Assembly: GCA_050010115.1 (NCBI GenBank)
Contig: JBEKLQ010000082.1
Coordinates: 1 to 18,876, forward strand
Reading direction: 5' to 3'
DNA length: 18,876 bases
Source of the DNA: JAKACA01 sp050010115
GTDB taxonomy: Bacteria; Actinomycetota; Acidimicrobiia; Acidimicrobiales; Bog-793
Shown here: one piece after another, positions 11,955 to 18,876 of the stretch
How the letters are laid out: every line of letters begins with the position of its first letter
Position numbering within the stretch: the stretch's first letter is position 1
Program-made: the position numbers and the translations under genes
The notes under the pieces: model-generated
What the model was told of the DNA's origin: nothing
The model's input: the letters and a program-made list of their open reading frames with translations, nothing else
The model's database searches: none

Positions 11955-14534
11955 ATGGGTACTGGTCGGTTCGTCGCTCCGGGGCATCGCCGGAGCCGGT
12001 GGCATTGGTCCTTGCCGACGCTGCTCGCAGTGGGAGCGCTCGTCATGGCGGCAAGCCCGGCTTCCGCGTCCGAGGTTCGTCCGTCGCCCAAGGCCCGAGT
12101 GTCCAGCGCTGCCCTTGCGGAGCGCCTCGCCGCCCGGCCGAAGTTCGCACCGCTGACGACGCTCCCTCCAGCGGAAGTCGGTCGACCGTATTTCGCTGCC
12201 GTGCCGGCGCTCGGCGCTCGTGCCGCTGGTTGGCGGATCTCGGCCGGTTCGCTCCCAGCCGGGCTGTCATTCGACGCCCGCACTGGTTGGATCACGGGAC
12301 TGCCGGCAAGAGCAGCCGACGTGAGGCTGACGCTGATGTCGCCGCGGCGGGCGCATCAGCGAAGCGAGATCCGGATCCTGCAACTGGCTGTCACGGCAAA
12401 CGCCACCTCCCGGTTCGGCTCGGCACGACCCCGAGCATCGACAACGGGAACCATCGAGGGGACGGTCACTTCGGGCGGCCACCCGCTCGAGCATGCGTGT
12501 GCTGTGGCGCAGTCAGCTTCGGGAGCCGTCAAGAGCGTCCTCACGAGCGCCACGGGCGTTTACTCGTTGTCGGGGCTGGCACCCGGCAGGTGGGAGGTGC
12601 TCTTCGAAGGTTGTGCCAACAACGTGATCGGTCAGTGGTGGCCGGACCAGAACAGGCAGACGACAGCCCGGGCAATCACCGTCAGGCCCGGAGTCATCAC
12701 GTTGCTTCTTCCTGTCGCCCTGTTGCCGGGAGGAGCCATCACCGGCACCGTGACCGTCGCCGGGTCGGGACGACGAGCGTCGTCCGTGTGCGTGTACGCC
12801 GAGTCTGCGGCGAGCTTCAGCGGCCTCGCCACCGTGGCGCAGGGCGCGGCCGAGACCGGGGCGGTGGGCACCTACGCGATCACGGGACTGCCGACAGGCA
12901 CCTACGACGTCGCGTTCGTGCCGTGCACCCCCGCCGTCAACCTGCAGGAGACGTGGTGGAACGCTCAGACTGACGTCACTCTCGCCAAGGCCGCCTCCGT
13001 TACGGCCCCGCACACGACGTCGGCGATCTCCGCTGCGCTGCAACCCGGTGGGGAGATCAGCGGGACGGTGACCTCGACTTCTCACGTACCGCTGGCAGAC
13101 GTCTGCGCGGAAGCCATCTCGGCCGAGAGTTTCCTAGGCGGTGATATCGGGGCATTCGGGTACGCCAATGGCCTGCCGTCTGCCACGGCCGTGACGAACC
13201 CGTCGGGCGACTATGTGATCACTGGGCTCGCCACTGGGGACTACCTGGTCGAATTCCTGCCATGCGCCGCGGGCCAGGCCGGGAACTACCTCGCAGCGCT
13301 CTGGCATCAAGCAACTGCGCTCGCCGCGACACCCGCCGTGTCCGTCACGGCAGGCGAGACCGTGCCGGACATCTCCGCTTCGCTCGGTGCAGGCGGATCC
13401 GTCTCCGGCGTGGTCACGTCTGCGTCCACGCACCAGCCACTCTCGGATATCTGCGTGGAGGTGTTCAGTGAGTCCGGTGCCGGGGGGTTGGGAATCACGG
13501 GCGCCAAAGGGACGTACCTGGTGACCGGACTGCCCGGTGGGACCTACATTGCCTTGTTTGCGCCGTGCGACGGGCAGAACTACCTGGCCGCGGTCTGGCA
13601 TGGTGGCGCGACGTTCGCCGTGAAGACGGGGGCCGTGAAGACGGGCATCTCGGCTGCGCTCAGCGCAGGTGGCCAAATCTCCGGGACCATCGAGTCTGCG
13701 GGCGGGCTACCACTCACCGGGGTGTGCGTGATCCTCAACCAATTCTTCAGCGGCGGTTCGTCCGGCGAGGAGGGTGGGCCAGTCGGTTTCGGAGGAAGCT
13801 TCGACTTTGCCGGCCTGGCCACCGGGACCTACACCATCGGGTTCACTGGCTCTTGTCTGGGTGACAATTACGCAACCGAGATGTGGAACCACGGTGCGAA
13901 GCTCCACGTGAAGGCGGGCAGCGTCGTGTCCGGCCTTGCCTTCAAGCTCCCCACAGGCGGGGAGATCACCGGAGTGGTGAGTTCGTCGACGGGAACGGCG
14001 CTGTCAGCGATGTGCGTCTCCGTCTTCGCGGAGAGCTCTGGCTTCCCCGTGTTCGCCGGCGGCGTGACGTTCCACGGCCGATACTACGTGGTCGGGCTGT
14101 CGACCGGCAAGGACTACCAGGTGAGCTTCGCCCCTTGCAGCGGGACCGAGAACTATATCCCCGCGAAGTGGAGCGGCGCGGTGTCGGTGCAAGCCGGCAA
14201 GCAGACCGTCGGCATCTCGGCAGTGCTCCAGGTGGGGGGTGAGATCACCGGCACGGTCGACGCGGCCGGCAAGGTGCCACTGTCGTTCATCTGCGTCACT
14301 GCCGTCCCGGCGTTCACCCAGCGACTGGTCCAGTTCTCGGCATTCGCCGGGGTCTACGCGATCGTGGGGCTCCCAGCGGGAGAATACGAGGTCGAGTTCA
14401 CGGCGTGCGGGAGCGGACCGTACGCGACGCAATGGTGGAAGAACGTCGGGCGGCAGTCGAACGCCACCCCGGTCCAAGTCACCCTCGGCGACGTCACGTC
14501 CGGCATTAGCGCGGTCATGCAACGAGCGACGTAA
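11955..14534 (+). CDS. large secreted protein with seven Cys-paired carboxypeptidase-regulatory-like repeats
   Basis: 859 aa from the ATG at 11955, with CGGGGG about 6 nt upstream; in-frame starts further up would only lengthen the leader. A Sec-type signal peptide (1-38; core LLAVGALVMAA, cleavage after ASA) is followed by an Ig-like putative domain (about 62-146, SAGSLPAGLSFDARTGWITG, He_PIG-like). Seven beta-sandwich repeats follow at about 165-257, 259-363, 365-478, 480-571, 572-667, 668-760 and 761-857. Each has GG-x-I-[ST]-G-x-V, a central Cys, G-x-Y-x-[ILV]-x-GL-x-x-G-x-Y, a second Cys, then a W-containing strand and ISA-x-L. There is no sortase motif, C-terminal span or catalytic domain, so an adhesive or structural extracellular role is likely. 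Confidence 0.85.
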   Translation: MGTGRFVAPGHRRSRWHWSLPTLLAVGALVMAASPASASEVRPSPKARVSSAALAERLAARPKFAPLTTLPPAEVGRPYFAAVPALGARAAGWRISAGSLPAGLSFDARTGWITGLPARAADVRLTLMSPRRAHQRSEIRILQLAVTANATSRFGSARPRASTTGTIEGTVTSGGHPLEHACAVAQSASGAVKSVLTSATGVYSLSGLAPGRWEVLFEGCANNVIGQWWPDQNRQTTARAITVRPGVITLLLPVALLPGGAITGTVTVAGSGRRASSVCVYAESAASFSGLATVAQGAAETGAVGTYAITGLPTGTYDVAFVPCTPAVNLQETWWNAQTDVTLAKAASVTAPHTTSAISAALQPGGEISGTVTSTSHVPLADVCAEAISAESFLGGDIGAFGYANGLPSATAVTNPSGDYVITGLATGDYLVEFLPCAAGQAGNYLAALWHQATALAATPAVSVTAGETVPDISASLGAGGSVSGVVTSASTHQPLSDICVEVFSESGAGGLGITGAKGTYLVTGLPGGTYIALFAPCDGQNYLAAVWHGGATFAVKTGAVKTGISAALSAGGQISGTIESAGGLPLTGVCVILNQFFSGGSSGEEGGPVGFGGSFDFAGLATGTYTIGFTGSCLGDNYATEMWNHGAKLHVKAGSVVSGLAFKLPTGGEITGVVSSSTGTALSAMCVSVFAESSGFPVFAGGVTFHGRYYVVGLSTGKDYQVSFAPCSGTENYIPAKWSGAVSVQAGKQTVGISAVLQVGGEITGTVDAAGKVPLSFICVTAVPAFTQRLVQFSAFAGVYAIVGLPAGEYEVEFTACGSGPYATQWWKNVGRQSNATPVQVTLGDVTSGISAVMQRAT
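12447..14525 (+). repeat. seven diverged ~95-residue protein repeats
   Basis: Within the large secreted protein, units begin at residues 165, 259, 365, 480, 572, 668 and 761. Cysteine pairs are C182/C220, C279/C324, C384/C437, C500/C538, C591/C634, C687/C728 and C780/C818. There are no other cysteines in the protein. Units are clearly homologous in protein but well diverged in DNA, indicating old duplications maintained by selection. Confidence 0.85.
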
Positions 14535-14639
14535 CCGGTGCGCCGGCTGGCGGCGTGATGATCACGAAGGGCGTCGTCGTCATGGCCGCCTCCCTGGCTG
14601 GTCCGCCACCCACCCGCCGTTCGGGGCAGGATTGGGGCT

Positions 14640-15425
14640 ATGGCTGACACCGGCGACTACGACAAGGCCCTCCTCCGGCTCCAGGAGGAATTGGTGAAGA
14701 TGCAGCAGTGGCTGCGCGAGGAGGGCGAGCGCGTGGTCATCGTCATCGAGGGTCGCGACGCCGCCGGAAAGGGAGGCGTGATCAAGCGCATCACCGAGTA
14801 CCTCAATCCTCGTTGGTGCCGGATCGCCGCCCTCCCCGTTCCGAGCGACCGGGAGAAGACGCAGTGGTACTTCCAGCGCTACATCGCCCACTTGCCTGCT
14901 GGAGGAGAGATCGTCCTGTTCGACCGGAGTTGGTACAACCGGGCCGGGGTCGAGCGGGTGATGGGGCTTTGCACCCACGAGGAGTACCACCGTTTCCTCC
15001 GGCAGTGCCCGGCGTTCGAGCGGATGCTCATCGACGACGGAATCATCTTGGTGAAGTACTGGTTCTCGGTGAGCGACGAGGAGCAGGAGCGGAGGTTCCG
15101 CGAACGCCTCAACGCGCCGTTGAAACGATGGAAGCTGAGCGAGATGGACATCGAGGGCCGCAACCGCTGGGTCGAGTACTCCAGGGCCAAGGACGAGATG
15201 TTCGCCCACTGCGACTTGCCGGACTCGCCCTGGTACGAGGTCGAGGCCGACGACAAGAAGCGCGCCCGGCTCAACTGCATCGCCCACCTCTTGTCGGTGA
15301 TCCCGTACCAGGCTCGCAAGCCGGCGAAGATGAAACTGCCGCCCCGTCCTCCAGTAGGCAACTACCAACGGCCGCCTCGCGACCGGTACCGACATGTTCC
15401 CGACTACGCGGCGACGCTAGCGTGA
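14640..15425 (+). CDS. ppk2: polyphosphate kinase 2 family protein
   Basis: 261 aa, a single-domain PPK2, which transfers phosphate between polyphosphate and nucleotides (usually phosphorylating NDP or NMP at polyphosphate's expense). Walker A is IEGRDAAGKGG (36-46), the Walker-B-like block is IVLFDRSWYNRAGVERVMG (91-109), and QWYFQRYIAHLP (75-86) and KYWFSVSDEEQERRF (139-153) are standard family segments. RNRWVEYSRAKDEMF carries the conserved lid-following region. The ATG at 14640 has AGGA about 8 nt upstream. The ABC ATPase starts 7 bp after its stop, so the two are one operon. Whether it acts on mono- or diphosphates cannot be decided from sequence alone. Confidence 0.93.
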   Translation: MADTGDYDKALLRLQEELVKMQQWLREEGERVVIVIEGRDAAGKGGVIKRITEYLNPRWCRIAALPVPSDREKTQWYFQRYIAHLPAGGEIVLFDRSWYNRAGVERVMGLCTHEEYHRFLRQCPAFERMLIDDGIILVKYWFSVSDEEQERRFRERLNAPLKRWKLSEMDIEGRNRWVEYSRAKDEMFAHCDLPDSPWYEVEADDKKRARLNCIAHLLSVIPYQARKPAKMKLPPRPPVGNYQRPPRDRYRHVPDYAATLA

Positions 15426-15432
15426 CCCGGAC

Positions 15433-16494
15433 ATGCCGCTAATCCAAGCTCGTGGACTGACGAAGCGCTTCGGCCCGGACGTCCTCGCTGTCGACCATCT
15501 CGACTTCGACGCGTCCCCGGGAGGGGTCACTGGGTTTCTCGGCCCCAACGGGGCCGGCAAGACCACCACGCTGCGGATGCTCCTCGGGCTGGTGACTCCG
15601 ACATCCGGTTCCGTGCTCATCGACGGGCATGCTTACCGCGACCTGCCCAACCCGACGGCGCGGGTGGGCGCCGTGCTCGAGGCGTCGGGCTTCCACCCGG
15701 CGCGCACGGCGCGCAACCACCTGAAGCTGATCGCCACGGTTGCGGGCATCCCCTTCAGCCGTGTCGACGAGTGTCTCGACCTCGTCGGCCTGGCCGAGGC
15801 CCGGGACCGGGCTGTCGGTGGATTCTCGATGGGCATGCGGCAGCGCCTCGAGCTCGCCCGGGCGCTGCTCGGCAAGCCCGACATCCTCGTCCTCGACGAG
15901 CCGGCCAATGGCCTCGACCCGCAGGGGATCGCGTGGCTCCGCGACTTCCTCAAGTGGTACGCCGCCGAGCGGTCGGACAAGGGTGACGACGGGCGCATAG
16001 TGATCGTGTCCTCGCACCTGCTGTCGGAGGCGCAGCTGACCGTGGACGACGTCATCGTCCTGGCGGCTGGCCGTCTGGCCGCCCAGGGCAAGCTGCAAGA
16101 CCTGCTCGCCGGCACCCGCCAGAGTGTCCGGGTGCGGACGCCCGACGCCGACCGCCTCGTCGAGGCGCTGCACGCCGCCCATCTTCCGGCGTCGGTGCGA
16201 GACGGCTACGTCGTGTCCGAGGGCGCCACGCCTGAGGCGGTGGGCCCGATCATGGTTGAGAACCGCATCGAGGTGCACGAGATGGCTTCCTCCAGCGAAT
16301 CGCTCGAGTCGCTGTTCTTCCAGTTGACGAGCGGTGAGGGGATGCACCCGGGGTACGCGGCGGGCTTGATGGGCGACTACAAGCAGTTCACCGACGGGCC
16401 ATCGGCAGCGCCGCCACCGGCGCCGCGACCGGCGCCAGCGCCGTCACCGGCACCGGCACCGTCGGCCGCCGGCCAACTCGGTGGTCAACGATGA
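15433..16494 (+). CDS. ABC transporter ATP-binding protein (ABC-2 type)
   Basis: 353 aa. Walker A is GPNGAGKTT (37-45). The Q-loop position reads GAVLEASGF with Glu instead of Gln, as in some drug- or antibiotic-export ATPases. The signature is FSMGMRQR (131-138), Walker B is ILVLDEPANGLDP (151-163) with E156, and the switch histidine is H195 in VSSHLLSE. A C-terminal region follows the nucleotide-binding domain, ending in an Ala/Pro-rich tail (from about 323, APPPAPRPAPAPSPAPAP) that is probably a flexible extension. It begins 7 bp after the PPK2 stop and ends overlapping the permease start by four bases (ATGA), so all three genes form one operon. The cargo is unknown. Confidence 0.93.
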   Translation: MPLIQARGLTKRFGPDVLAVDHLDFDASPGGVTGFLGPNGAGKTTTLRMLLGLVTPTSGSVLIDGHAYRDLPNPTARVGAVLEASGFHPARTARNHLKLIATVAGIPFSRVDECLDLVGLAEARDRAVGGFSMGMRQRLELARALLGKPDILVLDEPANGLDPQGIAWLRDFLKWYAAERSDKGDDGRIVIVSSHLLSEAQLTVDDVIVLAAGRLAAQGKLQDLLAGTRQSVRVRTPDADRLVEALHAAHLPASVRDGYVVSEGATPEAVGPIMVENRIEVHEMASSSESLESLFFQLTSGEGMHPGYAAGLMGDYKQFTDGPSAAPPPAPRPAPAPSPAPAPSAAGQLGGQR

Positions 16495-17351
16495 CCCGGT
16501 TGCTCAGCGCCGAGATCCGCAAACTCCGGACGATCTGGTCGACGTACGTGCTCTTCGGCATCGTGATGGTGCTCGACCTCCTGTTCGGCTTCGCCCTCGC
16601 CTTCGCCCCGGGCGGGCGACGCGGTGGCAGCGCCGGCATCGTCCCGCACGGCTCTGCACAGTGGTTCGCCAACGTCTTCTCTGTGCTCGACAATTCGCGG
16701 CTTCTCGCCCTCGTGCTCGGCGTGCTCATCATCACGGGCGAGTACCGGCACAAGACCGTGACCCCGACGTTCCTCGCCGAACCGCGTCGAGGTCGGATCG
16801 TCATCGCCAAGCTCGGGATCGGCTTCGGCGGCGGCGTCGCCCTCGGCGTGCTCACGATGCTGACGGGGCTCGTCATCGGTTTCGTGCTCGTCGCCGTGCA
16901 GGTGCACTCGTGTCTGTCGATCAGCGGCGTGAGCCAGGGGATGTCGCAGGCGGTGTGCAGCACCCAGCACGGTATCTACTACGTGGCCAACACCCACAAC
17001 ATGTGGCACGACTGGTGGCGGATCGCCCCCGGCGTGGTGCTCGGGACCGGCCTGTTCGCCATCTACGGCCTCGGTCTCGGAGCGCTGCTGAAGAACCAGA
17101 TCGTCGCCATCGTCGTCGGCCTGATCTTCACCTTGGTGGTGGAGACGATCGTCGGGGCCATCTGGCCCACTATCGGCGAGTACCTTCCCGGCCAGGCTGC
17201 CACGGCGCTCGAGGATGCCGCTCGGACGAGCTTCGGGGGCGGCGCCGACCGGCTGCTGCCCTGGTGGGGCGGAGCCCTCATGCTCCTCGTCTACGGCGTC
17301 GCGCTCGCTGTACTCGGCACGTTGACAACCCTGCGCTCGGACGTCACCTGA
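16491..17351 (+). CDS. ABC-2-type transporter permease
   Basis: 286 aa with about six membrane spans: near 17-39, 68-87, 105-135, 182-201, 207-231 and 255-277. After the first span comes a Gly/Arg-rich loop (GGRRGGS), and GEYRHKTVTPTFLAEPRRGR (cytoplasmic, around 82-102) is the coupling segment typical of ABC-2 permeases. An extracytoplasmic loop (about 136-178) holds two Cys (SCLSIS and AVCSTQ), which could form a disulfide. The ATG overlaps the ATPase stop (ATGA). The stop overlaps by 8 bp the stop end of the convergent membrane gene. It presumably pairs with the preceding ATPase. Confidence 0.88.
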   Translation: MTRLLSAEIRKLRTIWSTYVLFGIVMVLDLLFGFALAFAPGGRRGGSAGIVPHGSAQWFANVFSVLDNSRLLALVLGVLIITGEYRHKTVTPTFLAEPRRGRIVIAKLGIGFGGGVALGVLTMLTGLVIGFVLVAVQVHSCLSISGVSQGMSQAVCSTQHGIYYVANTHNMWHDWWRIAPGVVLGTGLFAIYGLGLGALLKNQIVAIVVGLIFTLVVETIVGAIWPTIGEYLPGQAATALEDAARTSFGGGADRLLPWWGGALMLLVYGVALAVLGTLTTLRSDVT

Positions 17352-18876
17352 CGACTGGGGGCGAAGGCGACCTTCGCTCCTCGGGCAGGTGCACCACCAC
17401 GGCAACCTGGTATTCATGGAAGGTGACGCGCGCTATCGCTGAGCCTCGCCGGGGGAGGTAACTCGGTCCTAACGCCGCTGCTGACTCGAAGCCAATCACT
17501 TCGGGTCGGTAGCCGTCTTCGTCCAGCTTCGCCGCAATGCCGGTCATCACACCATAGGTGTTGGTTCCATGCAGGCCGATTACGACGATCTGTACCGGCT
17601 GATGACCGGCGGCTCGTTCGATCTCGAGCGAGGCGGTCTTGACCACCGGCATCAATCTCCAGTTGAAGGCCCGCTGGAATTCCTCCGCCTGCCCGCGAAG
17701 CGCCAGTCCCGCCACCGCCACCAACGGCAACAGGGCGAGCAACGTGATGCCGGCGTTCGAGAGGTTGGCTACGCCGAGAACCTCGGGCCTCCCGGCTCGG
17801 GCGACGGTCACTTTGTCGATGGCTCGCCGCCCGAGGACCACGAACCCGCAGCAGATCGTCATCCATACCAGCGCGCCAACCGGGAGGAGCACCGTGATCA
17901 GGTACGGCGGGAACAAGTCGGTGGGGACGACTGCGAACGTGACGACAAGACCCACGCAAGCCAGGGCCGCAACCGTCGAAACGGCGAAGATCTGACGGTT
18001 GCGGCTTGACCACGCCAGGACGGCCAGGCCCACCAGGACGGCGAGAGCGATCACGCCGAAGATCGGGGAACGCGCCCCGATTGTGCTGACGATCGAGTGA
18101 GTGTTCCTGCCATCGCTTGCAGTCCACCACAGGGGAGGAGGCATGGTCGCAGAGCTCAGAACCCGCAGACCGAACGCCAAACCCTCAACGCTGTGCCCTG
18201 TGTCGTGGTTCAGCAACACGCTCAGGTTGCCAGGTCGCCCCGTGAACTCCTGGACCAGCGGCGCCGCCCAGCAGGCAACCCCGAGGACAACTCCGCCTGC
18301 AAGCCAACCGAACCCAGACTTCGTGCGGTGGGACCGCGCCATCTCGACTCCCAGGCCCAGCAGGACCACGGCGACTGACGTGGCGGCGAACATCAGATGA
18401 GTCTGCGCTGCCACCGACCCGGACAACACCAACACAGGCCACCACCGGCGTCGCCCGCAGAGCACGGCACAGGAGCTTGCGAGGACTGAGAGAAACCACA
18501 GGTCACCAAAGTGCGGATTCCACGTGGGACCAAGGGCGATGCTCGGCATCCACGCCACGCATCCGAGTACGACGAGACTTGCTGCCAACGCCCCGAGCAG
18601 GCCGAACGCCGACCTGGTTGCCTCGATCGTGAGGGAAGCCGCCAGGATGCAGCACAGCGCCGCACCCCACAACGTGCCGTGGGACGGATCCAGGTGGACC
18701 GGCAAGGTGAGCAGCCAGTACTCGAGCGGCCCCAGGTCGTATGTGCCGAAAGACGAGTGCGAACCGACGAGCGGGGTTCGGCTGCTGAGAACGTCCCACG
18801 ATCGAACGGTGACTGCGGCACCGTCGCCCATCGAAACCCAACCGCGGCTGATCGAACGTATCGTGGCCACGACAAA
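17344..18876 (-). CDS. partial polytopic membrane protein, possibly GT-C glycosyltransferase
   Basis: At least 511 codons; the frame is open to the window's right end, and the part seen starts in a loop (GWVSMGDGAAVTVRSWDVLS), so the true N-terminus lies outside. About nine to ten spans follow. Features recalling lipid-linked-sugar (GT-C/PMT-type) enzymes are an early acidic loop with Asp, then TPLVGSHSSFGTYDLGPLEYWLL and HFGDLWFLSVLAS. A soluble C-terminal region of about 100 residues (VVKTASLEIERAAGHQPVQ onwards) follows the last span. GTG at 18870 is only a possible internal start. It converges on the ABC permease with an 8-bp overlap. Assignment to GT-C is tentative. Confidence 0.55.
   Translation of the reverse strand, partial: FVVATIRSISRGWVSMGDGAAVTVRSWDVLSSRTPLVGSHSSFGTYDLGPLEYWLLTLPVHLDPSHGTLWGAALCCILAASLTIEATRSAFGLLGALAASLVVLGCVAWMPSIALGPTWNPHFGDLWFLSVLASSCAVLCGRRRWWPVLVLSGSVAAQTHLMFAATSVAVVLLGLGVEMARSHRTKSGFGWLAGGVVLGVACWAAPLVQEFTGRPGNLSVLLNHDTGHSVEGLAFGLRVLSSATMPPPLWWTASDGRNTHSIVSTIGARSPIFGVIALAVLVGLAVLAWSSRNRQIFAVSTVAALACVGLVVTFAVVPTDLFPPYLITVLLPVGALVWMTICCGFVVLGRRAIDKVTVARAGRPEVLGVANLSNAGITLLALLPLVAVAGLALRGQAEEFQRAFNWRLMPVVKTASLEIERAAGHQPVQIVVIGLHGTNTYGVMTGIAAKLDEDGYRPEVIGFESAAALGPSYLPRRGSAIARVTFHEYQVAVVVHLPEERRSPSPPVVR

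Noticed and set aside
11948..12973. 341-codon ORF in another frame of the large secreted protein
   Set aside because: Arg/His-rich shadow; the main frame carries a signal peptide and seven clear repeats.

Overview
This is a high-GC window with dense, short-spaced genes, GTG as well as ATG starts, and strong GC bias at third codon positions. Together with a DUF3068/PorA-like membrane protein, this suggests an actinobacterium, possibly of the Acidimicrobiia. That placement is an inference from gene content and composition; no rRNA or marker gene is present. I found no tRNA, rRNA, CRISPR array, transposase or integrase.

Left part (1-4300). A GC-rich 17-bp tandem array precedes a ketopantoate-reductase-family gene. 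A long hairpin separates that gene from a convergent crotonase-fold (enoyl-CoA hydratase-like) gene, which is divergent from a Sir2 deacylase gene. A second GC-rich array of five 34-bp units lies between the Sir2 gene and a convergent YcaQ-type DNA glycosylase gene.

Long intergenic block (4297-5281). No convincing protein gene is present. Two exact copies of a 14-bp AT-rich word lie 632 bp apart and enclose several hairpins, including a perfect 13-bp inverted repeat. The downstream copy is half of a palindrome that overlaps a possible promoter, followed by a folded leader and a lipoprotein gene.

Central part (5282-9800). The lipoprotein gene is followed by an unlisted 45-aa single-span membrane protein gene. 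Then come three tightly spaced genes: an SDR-fold protein carrying the Ser-Tyr-Arg signature of halohydrin dehalogenases, a DinB-superfamily protein with its three metal-binding histidines, and CutA. On the other strand are a PhyH-family dioxygenase gene and two translationally coupled membrane protein genes. The halohydrin-dehalogenase-like gene and its DinB partner are the most interesting find: together they could release halide from haloalcohols and deal with the resulting epoxide (inference).

Right part (9800-18876). A DUF3068/PorA-like envelope protein gene ends at a strong hairpin that overlaps a short, probably decayed reverse-strand gene with a near-perfect Shine-Dalgarno. Next is a large secreted protein built of seven repeats, each with exactly two cysteines. 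A compact operon follows: polyphosphate kinase 2, an ABC ATPase and an ABC-2-type permease. The permease gene overlaps, tail to tail, a partial polytopic membrane protein gene (possibly a GT-C glycosyltransferase) that runs off the window's right end.
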